This document shows positions 1 through 11,399 of a stretch of 64,000 bases of DNA, one piece after another (positions within the stretch are counted from its first letter, which is position 1; each line of letters begins with the position of its first letter). A program made the position numbers and the translations under genes. Source of the stretch: Eublepharis macularius (lineage: Eukaryota; Chordata; Lepidosauria; Squamata; Eublepharidae); NCBI RefSeq assembly GCF_028583425.1, contig NC_072801.1, forward strand, positions 64,929,766 to 64,993,765, in the 5' to 3' direction. The notes under the pieces were generated by a model, which saw only the letters and a program-made list of their open reading frames with translations, was not told where the DNA came from and made no database searches.

Positions 1-1018
1 CGTGAGCCATCTTCTGGCGTCCCTCCAGGGGGGTAAAGTCTTCGCAAGACCTTGCCCAAGCTTACCAGCAGCTACCTGTGGACGACACCACGGCAGAAGC
101 CCAAACAATCATGACACACAGGGGGGCATTCAAAGCCAAGTGGCTGCAGTTCAGTGTCAATGTGGCACCAGGGATATTCCAAAGCATCATGGAAGGTCTT
201 CTCCAGGGAATCCCAGGTGTCATCCCATATTTTGATGATGTCTTGATCACGGGAGGCTCCGAGAGCGAACTTGCAAAGCGCCTCTGAATTGTCCTCAGCA
301 AACTACAGAGCACAGGCTTAAAAATGAAGTGAGAAAAATGCCACTTTGGGACTCCACAAGTGGAGTTCCTGGGGTTCCTTATCAACGCAGCCAGCATCCA
401 TCCCACACCAGCTAAGATCCGGGCTATCCGCAGCGCACCACCTCCTGGATCAACGAAAGAACTGCAATCATTCCTGGGTCTTCTCAACTTCTACCATGCC
501 TTCTTACTGCACAAAGCATCAGTTGCAGAACCGCTGCATCAACTCCTCGATTCCTCTGCCCCCTGGGTCTGGGGCTGAAAAGAAGCTGCAGCATTCGAAG
601 CAGTAAAAGACCTGCTGTCATCTGGGAGTGTCCTAACACACTATGATGAAAGGAAGCCACTTGTTCTTGCCTGCGATGCCTCACTATATGGCATTGGGGC
701 TGTCCTCAGCCACAGGATGACCAACAGGCGAGAAGTGCCTATCGCCTACTTCTCTAGGACACTGACATCTGTGGAGCGCAACTATGCCCAGATAGACAAG
801 GAAGCCCTGGCCATCGTAGCAGGCATAAAGAAGTTCCATGATTACCTCTACAGCCGGAACTTCCTCATCGCTACAGACCACAGGTCTGTTCGCTCCTGAC
901 AAATAAACACCCCACCCTGGATGCTGCGCTGGACTGTGTTCATGTCAGCCTGCTCATATGAACTGCAGCATTGGCCAGGTAAAGCAATTGGACATGCTGA
1001 TGCCCTTAGCCACCTGCC
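1..1018 (+). pseudogene. Ty3/gypsy pol remnant: reverse transcriptase and RNase H
   Basis: Broken 5' part of a Ty3/gypsy polyprotein. The RT active-site block GVIPYFDDVLITGG is encoded near 217-256, followed by the thumb region (about 360-578), with stops and frame changes in between. RNase H signals follow: an acidic substrate block near 672-720, the IAYFSRTLTSVERNY region (717-800) and ATDHRS near 869-887. Protease and gag would lie left of the window. Reading resumes after the PLE insertion, at 2765. The many breaks show an old, inactive copy. Confidence 0.85.
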
Positions 1019-1477
1019 ACTGCCCAACACAGGGTAACAAAGAACAAAGGGGCCAGCCCTGGTTACAACAAGCAAAACAAAAGAGGAGCCTTCCACCAGA
1101 GGCCAATTAATCACGAATGTGGCATATACAAGCTCACAAAAATTCTCAAAGAATATAACAAGGCAGGTACACCAATGGAATGTCTAACAAAACATGAGCT
1201 TTATCTCTTTAATTAAAAGTTTAGTCTTTTTGCAACATAAACTTAATCTCTTTATACAACAATGTTGTCTCATACGTAAATTACAAAACCAAAAGGAGAG
1301 TTCCCCTGAGGGAGGGGGGACCGGGAGAGTTGAAGCAAACCGAGAGTGTCCATTAATAAATACTTATAAGGGCGCACAGTCGATGCTATCTGACGTACTC
1401 CAAGGAGGGTGATCTACCTAAATGTGAATCTCATCTAACAAAACTGTAACAGCTGTGTCCAAACCACCCCTGTAAGG

Positions 1478-1870
1478 TTAATCCAGAAAACACTTAAGAA
1501 CAATCTCGTTGTTAAGACCCTTAGGAACCAAGGTGTCAAGGGTGTGGATCCAAAAGGCTTCCTTATGTAACAGTTCCTTTTGCAAGCCCTCACCTTTACT
1601 GGCCTGGAATAGCCCGATGATTCTGATGGCCTCTGCGCCATGATTGTGTTCCAAACAATGAAGAGTGAGAGGAGCCTGCAACACCTTATTGCGAGTCCTA
1701 GATACATGCTCCAAAATACGAACTCTAAGTGGTCTAACCGTGCTGCCTATGTAAACCTTATTACAAGGGCATAAAATCAAATATACAATTCCAGCTGTCT
1801 GGCATGTAATGAAAAATTGTAACCTGATAGGTGTCTTCATTCCAGGTACTTGAACCAAATCCCCTTTCAT
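1478..1870 (-). pseudogene. PLE GIY-YIG endonuclease domain
   Basis: 130 residues from the first Met. The GIY half is the block GIVYLILCPC and the YIG half is KVYIGST, followed by the conserved arginine region (RPLRVRILEH) and a downstream histidine. In PLEs this domain nicks target DNA for target-primed reverse transcription. Cys-His residues just upstream, in the same frame but separated by stops from the RT part, fit the linker zinc finger of the family. Stops between RT and this domain make the copy inactive. Confidence 0.8.
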
Positions 1871-1916
1871 GATGTATTTACATGCTGCACAATGACCGCA
1901 GCTATCCTACAGGGAC

Positions 1917-2591
1917 TTAATGACCACTAGTGGGAGCTATGTGGGTTTTTAAAGCCGAATGCACTACCAAATCCTTGATACTAGCTGTTTTCCTAAATCC
2001 TATCAGTGGGCTGTTCTCACAACCCGGAATGTCATTGATTAATGACCAATGTTTCCGGACAATCCTGCTGATCTGTTTTGAAAATGGAGTGTAGTCAATG
2101 GCCCATCTGACAGCTTCCCTCTGTCCTCGCTCCGTCCTGAGTAACAGTTCCTCCCTTGATCTTAATAATGCCCTGGATTCTGCCCTATAAATAATATTCG
2201 GGGGGTAGCCTCTGCTGCGAAAGACGGCCAGCATGGAAAGGCTCTCTTGTCTGTAGTCATTGTAACTTGAAGAGTTCCTCCTCAACCGCAATAATTGACC
2301 ATATGGGATATTTTGCTTTAATTGCGGTGGATGGAAAGACTGATATGCCTGATATGAATTACGATCAGTGGCTTTATGAAACGGTCTAACACTCAAGCTG
2401 TTATCACTATTTTTATACACCGTGGTCCATAAAAATTGGGACTGTGTGCCCTTATAAGTATTTATTAATGGACACTCTCGGTTTGCTTCAACTCTCCCGG
2501 TCCCCGCTCCCTCGGGGGAACTCTCCTTTTGGTTTTGCAATTTACGTATGAGACAACATTGTTGTATAAAGAGATTAAGTTTATGTTGCAA
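1917..2591 (-). pseudogene. PLE reverse transcriptase C-terminal part fused to inverted arm
   Basis: 224 codons open. The first ~48 residues come from the inverted terminal arm and are not RT. RT-like sequence starts near FLWTTVYKN, continues through the family block with SFHPPQLKQNIPYGQ, and ends at a stop. The polymerase palm with its catalytic aspartates is absent, so the product could not polymerise DNA. Confidence 0.75.
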
Positions 2592-2764
2592 AAAGACTAA
2601 ACTTTGTAATTAAAGAGATAAAGCTCATGTTTTGTTAGACATTCTATTGGTGTACCTGCCTTGTTATATTCTTTGAGAATTTTTGTGAGCTTGTATATGC
2701 CACATTCGTGACTAATTGGCCTCTGGTGGAAGGCTCCTCTTTTGTTTTACTGCCCAACACAGGG

Positions 2765-4047
2765 GCTGACCCCTCACCAGCACACCACATCTTGCTGCTC
2801 AAAGACCTGCCGAGTCCACCGATACGAGCCTCTGATGTAGCTGCTCACTCTGCCAAAGACTGCACCCTTGCTCATGTGGTCAACTGGGTGTGGAGGGGGT
2901 GGCCAGAGGGCCGTTTGGCCAAAGAGTTCCAGCCATACTCCACGGGCAACATGAACTCTCCATACACAAGGTTTATCTGCTGTGAGGAAACCGAGTTGTC
3001 ATCCCTCCTAAGCTGCGACAACAAGTGCTCAAGGCACTACACAATGGACATCCAGGCATCATGCGCATGAAGGCACTCACCCGCAGTTATGTCTGGTGGC
3101 CGGGCATGGACAAGGCTGTCGAGTAGTGGGTCCACACCTGCAAGCCATGCCAAGAGACTCGCCCAGCCCCAGCACAAGCTCCAGTGCACCCATGGGAGTC
3201 AGCAAGGGCACCATGGTCCAGACACCACCTAGATTTTGCTGGGCCATTCCAGGGACAAACATTCCTCATTATCGTGGACTCGTACTTGAAGTGGCTAGAG
3301 GTTGTTCCTGTCTCTGCCATGACCACTGCCGTAGTTATTTGAGCCCTTTGTCGGCTGTTTGCGACACACGGGTTGCCTGACTCTGGTGTCTGACAATGGG
3401 GTGCAGTTCACGGCGGCAGAATTCCGGCAGTTCCTGGCTGACAACGGCATCAGGCAAGTCACGTCAGCCCCATTCCACCCATCCACCGATGGGCAAGCGG
3501 AATGGATGGTAAGAACAACCAAGGACAGCCTCCGGAGAATCAGTCAAGGCAACTGGCAGATGTGATTGTCTGCTTTCCTGTTACAGCAGCACCTCACATC
3601 CAGCTTTGTCACAGGCTGCAGCCCAGCCGAGCTTCTCATGAACAGAAGGCTCACAATCACACTGGACAGGCTGCACCCAACCTATCCCCCAAGGAACAGC
3701 CCTCACCAGACAGAGAGGTGAGTACCTTTCAGCCGGGAGATCTGGTCTATGCCCGATACTATAGTGAGGGCCCAGTGTGGGTGCCAGCATCCGTAGAAGT
3801 AGTAACTGGACCAGTGTCGTAGACTGTTGTCGTGGCCGACGGCAGGAGGCTACGGTGCCACTTGGACCAGCTCCTATGCAGATGGCCAGCAAGGACAATG
3901 GAGCCTGAAGGCGTGCCTACACCCAGCGTCCTGAGAAACACCGTGACACAGGAGACAGACAACGAAATCACACCACTGGTTCCTCAGACACCAACCCTAC
4001 AGGGTCCAGAGGCAAGCACTACATCTGAGAGCCACTCGGAACTGTGA
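2765..4047 (+). pseudogene. Ty3/gypsy integrase remnant
   Basis: Continuation of the gypsy polyprotein after the PLE. The zinc-binding part spans about 3030-3160 (histidines in the HNGHPG region, then VWWPGMDKA and a Cys-x-x-Cys pair). The catalytic core is visible in pieces: the second Asp in SDNGVQFTAAEF (3389-3424) and the Glu region HPSTDGQAE (3478-3504). Several stops and frameshifts interrupt it, for example the TAG at 3124. No intact chromodomain is seen at the C-terminus. Confidence 0.8.
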
Positions 4048-4203
4048 CACGGGCCATCCATGGTACTGCAGCCGGCACAACCACCAACCTTGAGCTCTCC
4101 TCTGCCTCTGGCGGACTTGCAATGTTCCCAGTGGGTTCAGGTTCCTCCCCACCCCCAAGGGACTATATTTGCTGAGGGGTCAACTCTGACTTAGCGGGAG
4201 GAG

Positions 4204-4527
4204 TGTTATGTATCGGTCGAGCTTCTATCACAAACAAGGCTCCTGAAGTCTGCATTGTCATTGGTTGTTTAGTGCTGGCAGCATCCAATCATAACAGCAC
4301 AATAAAGACCAATCACTATGCTGTAAATAAGTTACCATGTATATAGTTGATGCAAACAAGGGCTTCTAGTTAGGTGATTCTTATTGAGCGTTAATAAAGC
4401 TGGGGCGTGATTTGGGGGTTGAAGTTGTATATAAATATTTGCAGCTTGCTGCCTGTGTTTCAGAGATGTTCCTGCTGAATAAAGAGCTTGTTGAAATCAC
4501 TTCAGAGTCTGGACCCACTATTTAACA
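4204..4527 (+). repeat. Probable 3' LTR of the decayed gypsy element
   Basis: Starts TGTTATG directly after a purine tract (agcgggaggag), as a gypsy 3' LTR follows its polypurine tract, and ends AACA. It contains an AATAAA at about 4479. The 5' LTR is outside the window, so the boundaries rest on the TG...CA ends and the tract alone. Confidence 0.65.
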
Positions 4528-5239
4528 GCTACAGCAACAATAAACTATAACTGGGGTTTCCATGAACTGCAGCTCCAGAGAAATACAAACAAGAAATTTG
4601 CTCAAGAACAGCCCTGAGGTCCATGATAAACCAGGATGTTAGTGGGGAAGATATGAAAGGGGCTTTTTTAAAAAACCACAGGAAACGGCATCTCATGTGC
4701 TGGTGAAAAATTTACTTTCAGTTTAGAAGTCTGGAAGCAAAGCAGCAACTACTTAATGCTAGTCTGCTAGGTTTATGAACAGTTTGTTTGGAGGGCAGAA
4801 ATGGAATAGTTTAAGAACGCCTGTCTGCTGCTGATGACCCGACAAAGCTGGACAAAGATGAGCTGAGGCCTTCACAAAACAAATAAACGAACTGAAGACA
4901 AGATTTTCTTTCTGGAGGCTTGAAAATGAAGATTGTATAAGCTGGAGTTACTGCCTTCTGAATCGTTATGGGGATGGCTGGTTAGAGATCACTGTAGAAG
5001 CATTCAAGAATATCTGGCAGAGGGGCTTGTGGAATTGCAGAGATCTGGTAAGGAATGAAGAGGAAAATCTAACTGAAAATTGCAGGATTTGAACTTCTCT
5101 CCCTGATGCCATCTTTTGTGTATAGTATTGTGTATTTCTGTGGTACATTAGCATAGCTTAGTTTATCACTCCATCTTATTTCTAAAAAAAAATGGTTTTC
5201 ATGGAGCCTTTTTTTTTTTACTTTCAGCTTAAATTGGGT
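4528..5239. other. Unassigned spacer
   Basis: No supported exon, RNA gene or recognisable repeat. It is A/T-rich, with a poly-T/poly-A tract near 5187-5220. Confidence 0.4.
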
Positions 5240-5440
5240 TATCAACCTCCAGGGGGGCATGGAAATCTCCCAGAATAACAACTGATCTCCAGATTTCCGA
5301 AATCAGTTCCCTGGAGAAAATGGCTGCTCTGCTAGGGAAGGTAGACTTGAAGGCATTACACCGAGGGCCCTCCCCTGCTCAAACCCAGCCCTCCTCAGAC
5401 TCCATCCCCCACATCTCCAGGAATTTCCCTGTCTGAAGTT
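5240..5440. repeat. Dispersed repeat with ctccagg/cctggag ends
   Basis: Resembles a repeat common in lizard DNA, with the core aactgatctccag and a cagttccctggagaaaatgg block ending ctccaggaatttcc. A short related piece (gagatcagttgtaattctgg) lies at 6131-6150. The family assignment is from memory of repeat content, not a search. Confidence 0.5.
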
Positions 5441-6819
5441 AGTAACTATAATGACTCTCCCTTTCAGAAATTGCCTGTCATGTTAACTGTTTCACTTCTT
5501 GTCATTTCTTCTGTAGCACAATTCCCAGAACTGTTCTTAAAACAATCAGCCCTCAGCTTCTGTATCCACATTTTTCTGCATTGTTTATCGTTACTGAGGT
5601 TGTATTTCTCTGCATTTATTTAACCATTTTACCTAAATACTATAGTGTCGTGAATCTAGAGTTGTCAAGAGGCCTGCAGAAAATGTCCGGTTTCTAAAAT
5701 AGAGGCCTAATGTACAGAAATGAGCTGGTGAAGCTTTTAATGGCATGGAGGTAAATAACATTGCTTGGTATTTACAGCAGATCAAATTGATATTATAAGG
5801 GACCTGTTTAAAAGTTGGCAAGCCCAGTGCTCCCCACAGCTGATATCTCTTTGCTAACCACCTTTCAAGGGAGCACCACAAAAAGTACTACTGGGGCAAC
5901 GAATGGATGATCAGCTGACATTCTCAGCCAGTGATTGATTGAGGCCGCTCTTCTTAATCTTTGTCACACAGATATCCTCATCCTTAAAAATCAACTCAAA
6001 TATTTAAACCCTCTCTCTTTTTTGCCAGCTTATCATTAGAAAGGTGATAAAAAGTGTCTATAAGCCTCTTTACCATTTTAGGATATGAAAGCATATTATG
6101 CAGCAATTTTGCTCAAGTATAACAAGTCTGGAGATCAGTTGTAATTCTGGGAAATCTGGTTGCCCCCTTTCTCCCCCCAACGGATGTTTTGCTGGGCGAG
6201 GACGGAGACCACAGGCTCGGGTTGAGCGTCTTCAGGTGCCGAGTCAGGGCCGTTGAAGAGAGGTGCTTTGGGGTTTGCCCCTGCACACTAGGATGTCACA
6301 GGCATGGCACCACACCACACAGGGGTCATTAGGAAGGGCCAGAAAGTGCCTCCGTATGGAGGAATTGAAATGTGGACTGCTAACTGTCCCAGGGGAAGGA
6401 GGACAAACAGTTACAGGCTGCACTGTGGAGCTGGCCACGGGTGACAGGGTGAGGGGTGGACTGCAGGCGGGGACACCACCGAGAGTTTGGGATGGGGATG
6501 GGACAGATATTTCATAAAACACAAACCATTCCTCCAGGGATCCGTCACCCACCCATCTGCAAAATGTTGAGAGAGATCCTCTCCCCCCCCCCAGCAGAAA
6601 GACCTCTTTGGCCTCCTCCACAGCCCCCAGAGGTGAATTTGGGGGAGCAGGAGGACTCTCTGCTGCCTACAAGCCACACTCAGTACAGCTTTCCACAAGT
6701 AAAACAGGAGGACTACCTTCGCACTTCACCCCACGACCACCCTTGGCGACCAACACAACAGGAAGACTCATTGTTCCACCAAACTAGAATTAAGGAGGAC
6801 AGAAAAGGAGAGAACACTG
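5441..6819. other. Unassigned spacer
   Basis: No exon with credible acceptor, donor and open frame was found. Open frames around 6244-6830 overlap on both strands and look like composition effects of C-rich sequence. Confidence 0.4.
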
Positions 6820-7312
6820 TGAGCCCTTAGCCAAGGTGCCCAGTGAGCTTGGCCCCAGGGCCTTGCAGCAGCCCTGGAACCAGAGGGAGGGGGTAGAGCC
6901 CCAGCCCAGCACTCCCAGAGACCTGACCAGATCAGGCACTAATAATCAGGGTGAGTCCTCAGCCAAGGTGCTCACTAAGCATGGCCCAGGGCCTGGCAGC
7001 AGTTCTGGAACAGGAGGCTGAGGCTAGAGCACTAGCCCAGCACTCCCAGAGACCTGACCACCAGATCAGGCACTGTCTGATACTGATAGTAATAATAATA
7101 ATAATCAGGGTGAGCCCTCAGCTGAGGTGCCCACTGAGCTTGGCCCCAGGGCCTGGCAGCAGCCCTGGAGCACAGACAGGGGCTAGAGCCCTAGCCCAAC
7201 ACTCCCAGAGACCTGACCAGATCAGGCAGTGATAATAATGTGAGCCCTCAGCCGAGGTGCACACTGAGCTTGGCCCCAGGGCCTGGCAGCAGCCCTGGAA
7301 CCAGAGGGGATA
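6820..7312 (+). repeat. Minisatellite, ~130-160-bp unit, about 3.6 copies
   Basis: Units start at 6820, 6950, 7109 and 7240, each with gtgag(c/t)cct(c/t)agcc, followed by cagggcctggcagcag and cactcccagagacctgacca. Unit 2 is longer (about 159 bp). An ATA-rich stretch (7088-7103) sits at one unit end. The last copy stops near 7312. Confidence 0.85.
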
Positions 7313-9120
7313 GCTCCCTATCCCACCCACCACACAGAAAAAAGCCCAGCTCCAATGCACTCTCCCACTCTCTTCTCCAAAATGCTATTAACAGCTCTGT
7401 CCCACTCCACTGCTTGCTGAAAGTGAAACCAGAACTGGGAGCGCAGTGCCCTTTTATAAGCTGAGGACTCATTGAGAAATGCAGGAGGCCTGTGGTTTGC
7501 AGTCAGAACTGCCTAACAGGGTTTGCAGGGATGAGATTGGAGTTCCCATGGCCACAGAACACCCCCCCTCCCTAGTGTCTGCTCCCACATTACCAATTGT
7601 AATCGATTTGCAGCTCCACACTTGGAAGGAAGACCTGCCCATCAAGCTAAGTTTGCCTTTGACTGGGTGTCGGGGCGACAGAGGGAGTGCAGACAGAGGC
7701 AATTGATTGTAGGTGCCTGAGTGTCTAGCTTCCCGAACGGCGGCTGAGTGCAACGAAGAAGGCTTGTGCCAACTGCCTGTTCAGCTGGAATGGCGCATCA
7801 TGAACGGCCCGTTTGCAAGCAGCTGAGCAGCCTGTTCATGGTTTTTTTCCATTAGTAATGCTGCTCGTGCCCATGTCTACTCTTAAGGTCTCCAAAGGCA
7901 GTCCCTTACCACACCAGACCAAGATTCTCTTCACTCTTCAGAGCTAATTCCCTGTTTGGCTGGGTAGGGAAATTCTCCTCTCACCAAAAGGTCTATCCCC
8001 TTCCTTTGGCTTGAATGGGAGTCTGCACCTACTTCCCAAATTTCCTTGTCAACTTTCCCACAGTTCACCTGTCTGTGTTAAACTGCTCTGAGTCGGGGCT
8101 GATATCAGACTCCATTCTCCTAAGCATCTAAGTCTTTGTTCAGCCCATGCTCCCCAATCAGATTCCTTGGAGTAGCATGTTAATCAAGAAGACTACATTT
8201 CTGTGAAGAATTAATCCTTCACAGTCCTTCATCTGTTTGTACAGCACTTCTAGGCTTTTAAAAAGTGCAGTCAGTCACTCCTTCTCTTCCAGCCTGTCCC
8301 ATCACTGAATATTTGTAATAGTAGGACTTAATTGCATGCAATAGTTGGCTGAGAGAAAAGATCGGCAAAAAACTACAAAGAAGCCTGTCTTTGTCGATTT
8401 CTACAGATGGATAGCAACTGATGCTATCGCATAGCAATGCACCTCCTCCACTGCATCAAAGAAGTTCACTATCCATGAATTTGTCACTACATGAACAGGA
8501 TTCCTTAAGAGCAGATGCTATTTTTGTGCGGGGAATGCTGCTTGCACATGGGAAATCTCAGAACCTGGTTGTTCAATGGGTGACCATTCTTGAACCTGAA
8601 GGGACAGAGAAAGCTCTGGAACCTGAAGGGCAACAGGCAGGAGATGCACTGGTATTTATGCTAGTTTTGGCCATCTTCTTTTCTGATAGACCCCATAGCT
8701 ATTGATTTTGAAAAGCTTCAGGGATATGATTTGATCTCTCCATGGCTATGTTCAAACCCCTTTTTCTTCAGGGATGACTCCAATGAGTAGGAAGGGTAGT
8801 GAATGCTCTTCCCAAGCATTCAGTTACTGTACATTAAAGTCATGCACCATGGATTACATTTTTATTACTTTGATTGTTCAAAGTATGCGTTGAATGTGCG
8901 TTGCAGAATCCTTCCTTGGCTAATAGTCTTTTCCAGTTTGGACCCCAGTTCTGAATGGCTTTACTCATCCAAAGCCGCCTCTGTTTATGTCCACAAACGA
9001 GGCTTTTCTTTAGCTTGCTAGTTCCTTACACTCTCACCATGTATTCTCTTGGTTAAGACAGCCACTTCTTCCTGCCTCTTACCACGCACTAAGCTGACTG
9101 TGCCCATTCTGGTTTCTCAG
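7313..9120. other. Unassigned spacer
   Basis: No recognised gene. The 8421-8705 frame (94 residues, containing LEPEGTEKALEPEGQQ) has no convincing splice context. Confidence 0.35.
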
Positions 9121-9252
9121 GTCAAATTCAAGATTTCATGGATGCCATGGGACTGCCCCAGGCTATATTGGGCCCATCATATGAAAATGGGAATACTAAT
9201 GGGAAGAGAACTGTAGAAAACGTTACATTCATTTATATTACGGAAAAGATCA
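9121..9252 (+). CDS. Weak candidate phase 1-1 exon (132 bp)
   Basis: Follows a good acceptor (ctggtttctcag) and is open for 43 codons when read with one base from a preceding exon, starting QIQDFMDAMGLPQ. A donor at 9253 (atca/gtgaac) would close it in phase 1, matching the phase of the exons further downstream. The donor is weak and the frame stays open for a few more codons. I do not recognise the peptide, and chance is a real alternative. Confidence 0.25.
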
Positions 9253-9399
9253 GTGAACAGGAAGCAGCACGGGTGAAATAGTGATAGCCGTATAAAAGAA
9301 AGAGCTTCCTTTAGAAAAGAATATTTTCCACAATAGAAATGAGGAATATGGGGTTATGTGGGAGGCAGCATGTGAGGAGGGTTATATATTAAAGAAATA

Positions 9400-9650
9400 A
9401 ACACAGTAGTTCTAAAACTCTGACTTAGGCATTTCTCGAAGTTTGTAGTCCAGTTCTATTTCGTTGTTTGTTGTATGCACTATATTGTTTTACTGTATGC
9501 AGAATATTGTTTTTTATGTGGTGTTCCATAATTTTGTAATCCAGTTTTATTGTATTGTTAATTGTATTATACTGCTATGCTCGTATTGTTTTTAATTGTG
9601 TAAACTGCCTCAAGCCTCAGTGAGAACATAAATAAGTAAGTAAATATATA
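9400..9650 (+). repeat. L2/CR1-type LINE 3' tail
   Basis: T-rich sequence ending in the block gtaaactgcctcaagcctcag and an aataagtaagtaaata tail, typical of 3' ends of old L2/CR1 LINEs in amniotes. No coding part remains. Confidence 0.6.
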
Positions 9651-9820
9651 AAATGATCTTGGATTCCAAAATTACAGATGGAGAAAATAAAATTTTAAAC
9701 ATTCTATGGAGAACTGAATTATGGGCAGAGTCCCATGTTCAGTTTCACTGTCCAAGCTCTCTAAGGTACATCTTTGGTGTGAGAGGCCCTCTCTCATTCT
9801 CCACTTTTTTCCCCCTGCAG

Positions 9821-9979
9821 ATGAAAGGAAGTCATTGATAACTTGTCCTTTGGCTGCTGAAAGAAATGAATTTGTTAATTCCCAGAACAGCACACCTACC
9901 AAAGCCTCCTGTGTTTTTAAGTGGGCTTCATGCATGACACATTTGCTGCACAAAAGGGACTTCTGTGGTGGTCAGCAGT
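9821..9979 (+). CDS. Candidate phase 1-1 exon (159 bp)
   Basis: A strong pyrimidine tract and acceptor (ttttttccccctgcag) is followed by 52 open codons in phase 1, starting DERKSLITCPLAAERNEF, and a good donor (cagt/gtaagc) that closes in phase 1. It is rich in Cys, His and Lys. I do not recognise it. The shared phase and strand suggest it could belong to the exon series downstream, about 5 kb away. Confidence 0.35.
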
Positions 9980-10517
9980 GTAAGCCCTCTGCATAAATAT
10001 TCACATGGGCTAATGATACATTTATTATTTTGCTGCAAATATACTTCTATATGAAATGAAATGGCAGAAGCTGAACGTGCTTCCTATACAAACAATGCAT
10101 TAACAAAAGGCCTGTAAATGGTGGGACACAGGATTTTCATAACAATTACTAAGAATTCACTTTCCTCAATCCTGTGTCCACCTGTAAATATGACATGTCA
10201 TCTCCTGTTGACCCAACACCATGAATTAGTCAATGGTGACCTTTGCCATGTCCTGTTTCCCTTGTCCACCAGCAAATGTCTTTGGTGTGCTACTTTTTAA
10301 AAATCCTGTCTGCCAGGGATTATCCATTGTACTTTTAATATCTTTACTTTAAATCATAAATATAATAATGGGAATGCTTATTAAATGTTCTTCTCTTTTT
10401 TAATCACAGTGGGGCATAAAGTACAAAAGGGTGAGAACCACCTGACTTTCAAGAGCTGAATACCTATCAACAAGAGGCAAATATCCCCTTTCTGAACAAA
10501 GTGCTCAAGCAACAGCT
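9980..10517. other. Unassigned spacer
   Basis: A/T-rich sequence with no supported exon or repeat call. Confidence 0.4.
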
Positions 10518-10721
10518 GGGCCGATTCCAGATGGCCCTCCCCCCTCCGAAACATTGCGCGTCGTCGCGCAGAAAATGCGAAATATCGCGTTTTCTCGCGC
10601 GAGTTTCGCGCGACATCGCACGACGCCGCGCAAAACTCGTGCGAGAAAACGCAATATTTCGCGGTTTCCGTGCGACGACGCGCGACGTTTCGGAGGGGGG
10701 AGGGCTGTCTGGAATCGGCCC
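10518..10721. mobile_element. CpG-rich palindromic MITE
   Basis: About 204 bp that folds on itself almost end to end. The terminal inverted repeats are gggccgattccaga (10518-10531) and its exact complement (10708-10721). Between them CGCG-rich arms mirror each other around a centre near 10620. CpG density is extreme compared with the A/T-rich surroundings. No transposase. No clear TSD, so the superfamily is not assigned. Confidence 0.75.
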
Positions 10722-10726
10722 TGCAG

Positions 10727-10940
10727 TGATTAGTTTGTTGAATTTAGATCTGGGAGACCCAGGTTTGTATCCCCACTCTGACATGGAAACTCACAGGCTG
10801 ACCTTTAGCTAGTCACACACTGAGCCAAGTCTACTTCACAGGGTTGCTGTGAGGATAAAATGCAGGACAGGAGAACAATGTAAGCCACTTTGAGTCCCTA
10901 CTGGGAGAAAGGCAGAGTATAAATAAAGTAAATAAATACA
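10727..10940 (+). mobile_element. tRNA-derived SINE
   Basis: Body blocks ggtttgtatccccactctg, cttcacagggttgctgtgag, gataaaatgcaggacagg and gtaagccactttgagtcc, ending in aaataaataca. This is the layout of common squamate tRNA SINEs. The head is degraded. Confidence 0.75.
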
Positions 10941-11399
10941 ACTCCAGTCTCTCTTCAAATGAAATGGATTATCTGGATGCATTTCTATCTGATTTCAGGT
11001 CTAATTATAGGATCAGAGTTGAAAATAAGCTGGTACAAGTCCCTACTGAGTACTGGTAAGAAAGTGGCTGAAGTAGTATCGCACATCTTCTGCTTTAGGC
11101 TCCCAAGAGAGACAGGACCACAAGAATTTTAAGGTACTTTCACCCTTGTATTGTACTGAAATTTTTAATTGTCTTGGTTGATAACCTTCACTATTAGAAA
11201 GGCCACCAGGGTTCGACTTTGTTGATTATTTGATTTCTCATCACCTTTTGATTCCACTGACCATGGTTGTCTAAAGTGGGTCTTACGGATACTACAATTG
11301 GCTAGTTGAATTCCTACTAGGAAAACTGGTTCCAGAAATTCTGGGCAAGAAAAGTTTGGCCCCATGGTATTGGAAATATGAAATTCTGCAAGTCCCACT

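Larger units (their letters stand above)
1035..2748 (-). mobile_element. Penelope-like element with inverted terminal arms, nested in gypsy pol
   Basis: A retroelement insertion flanked by a 16-bp TSD, actgcccaacacaggg, at 1019-1034 and 2749-2764. The ends are inverted copies of each other: about 1074-1378 matches the complement of about 2440-2748. On the - strand the middle encodes the end of a PLE reverse transcriptase (2591-1917), then a GIY-YIG endonuclease (1870-1478). Upstream RT is missing, so the copy is 5'-truncated apart from its inverted arm. Inverted or direct terminal repeats are a known feature of the Penelope group. Confidence 0.85.
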
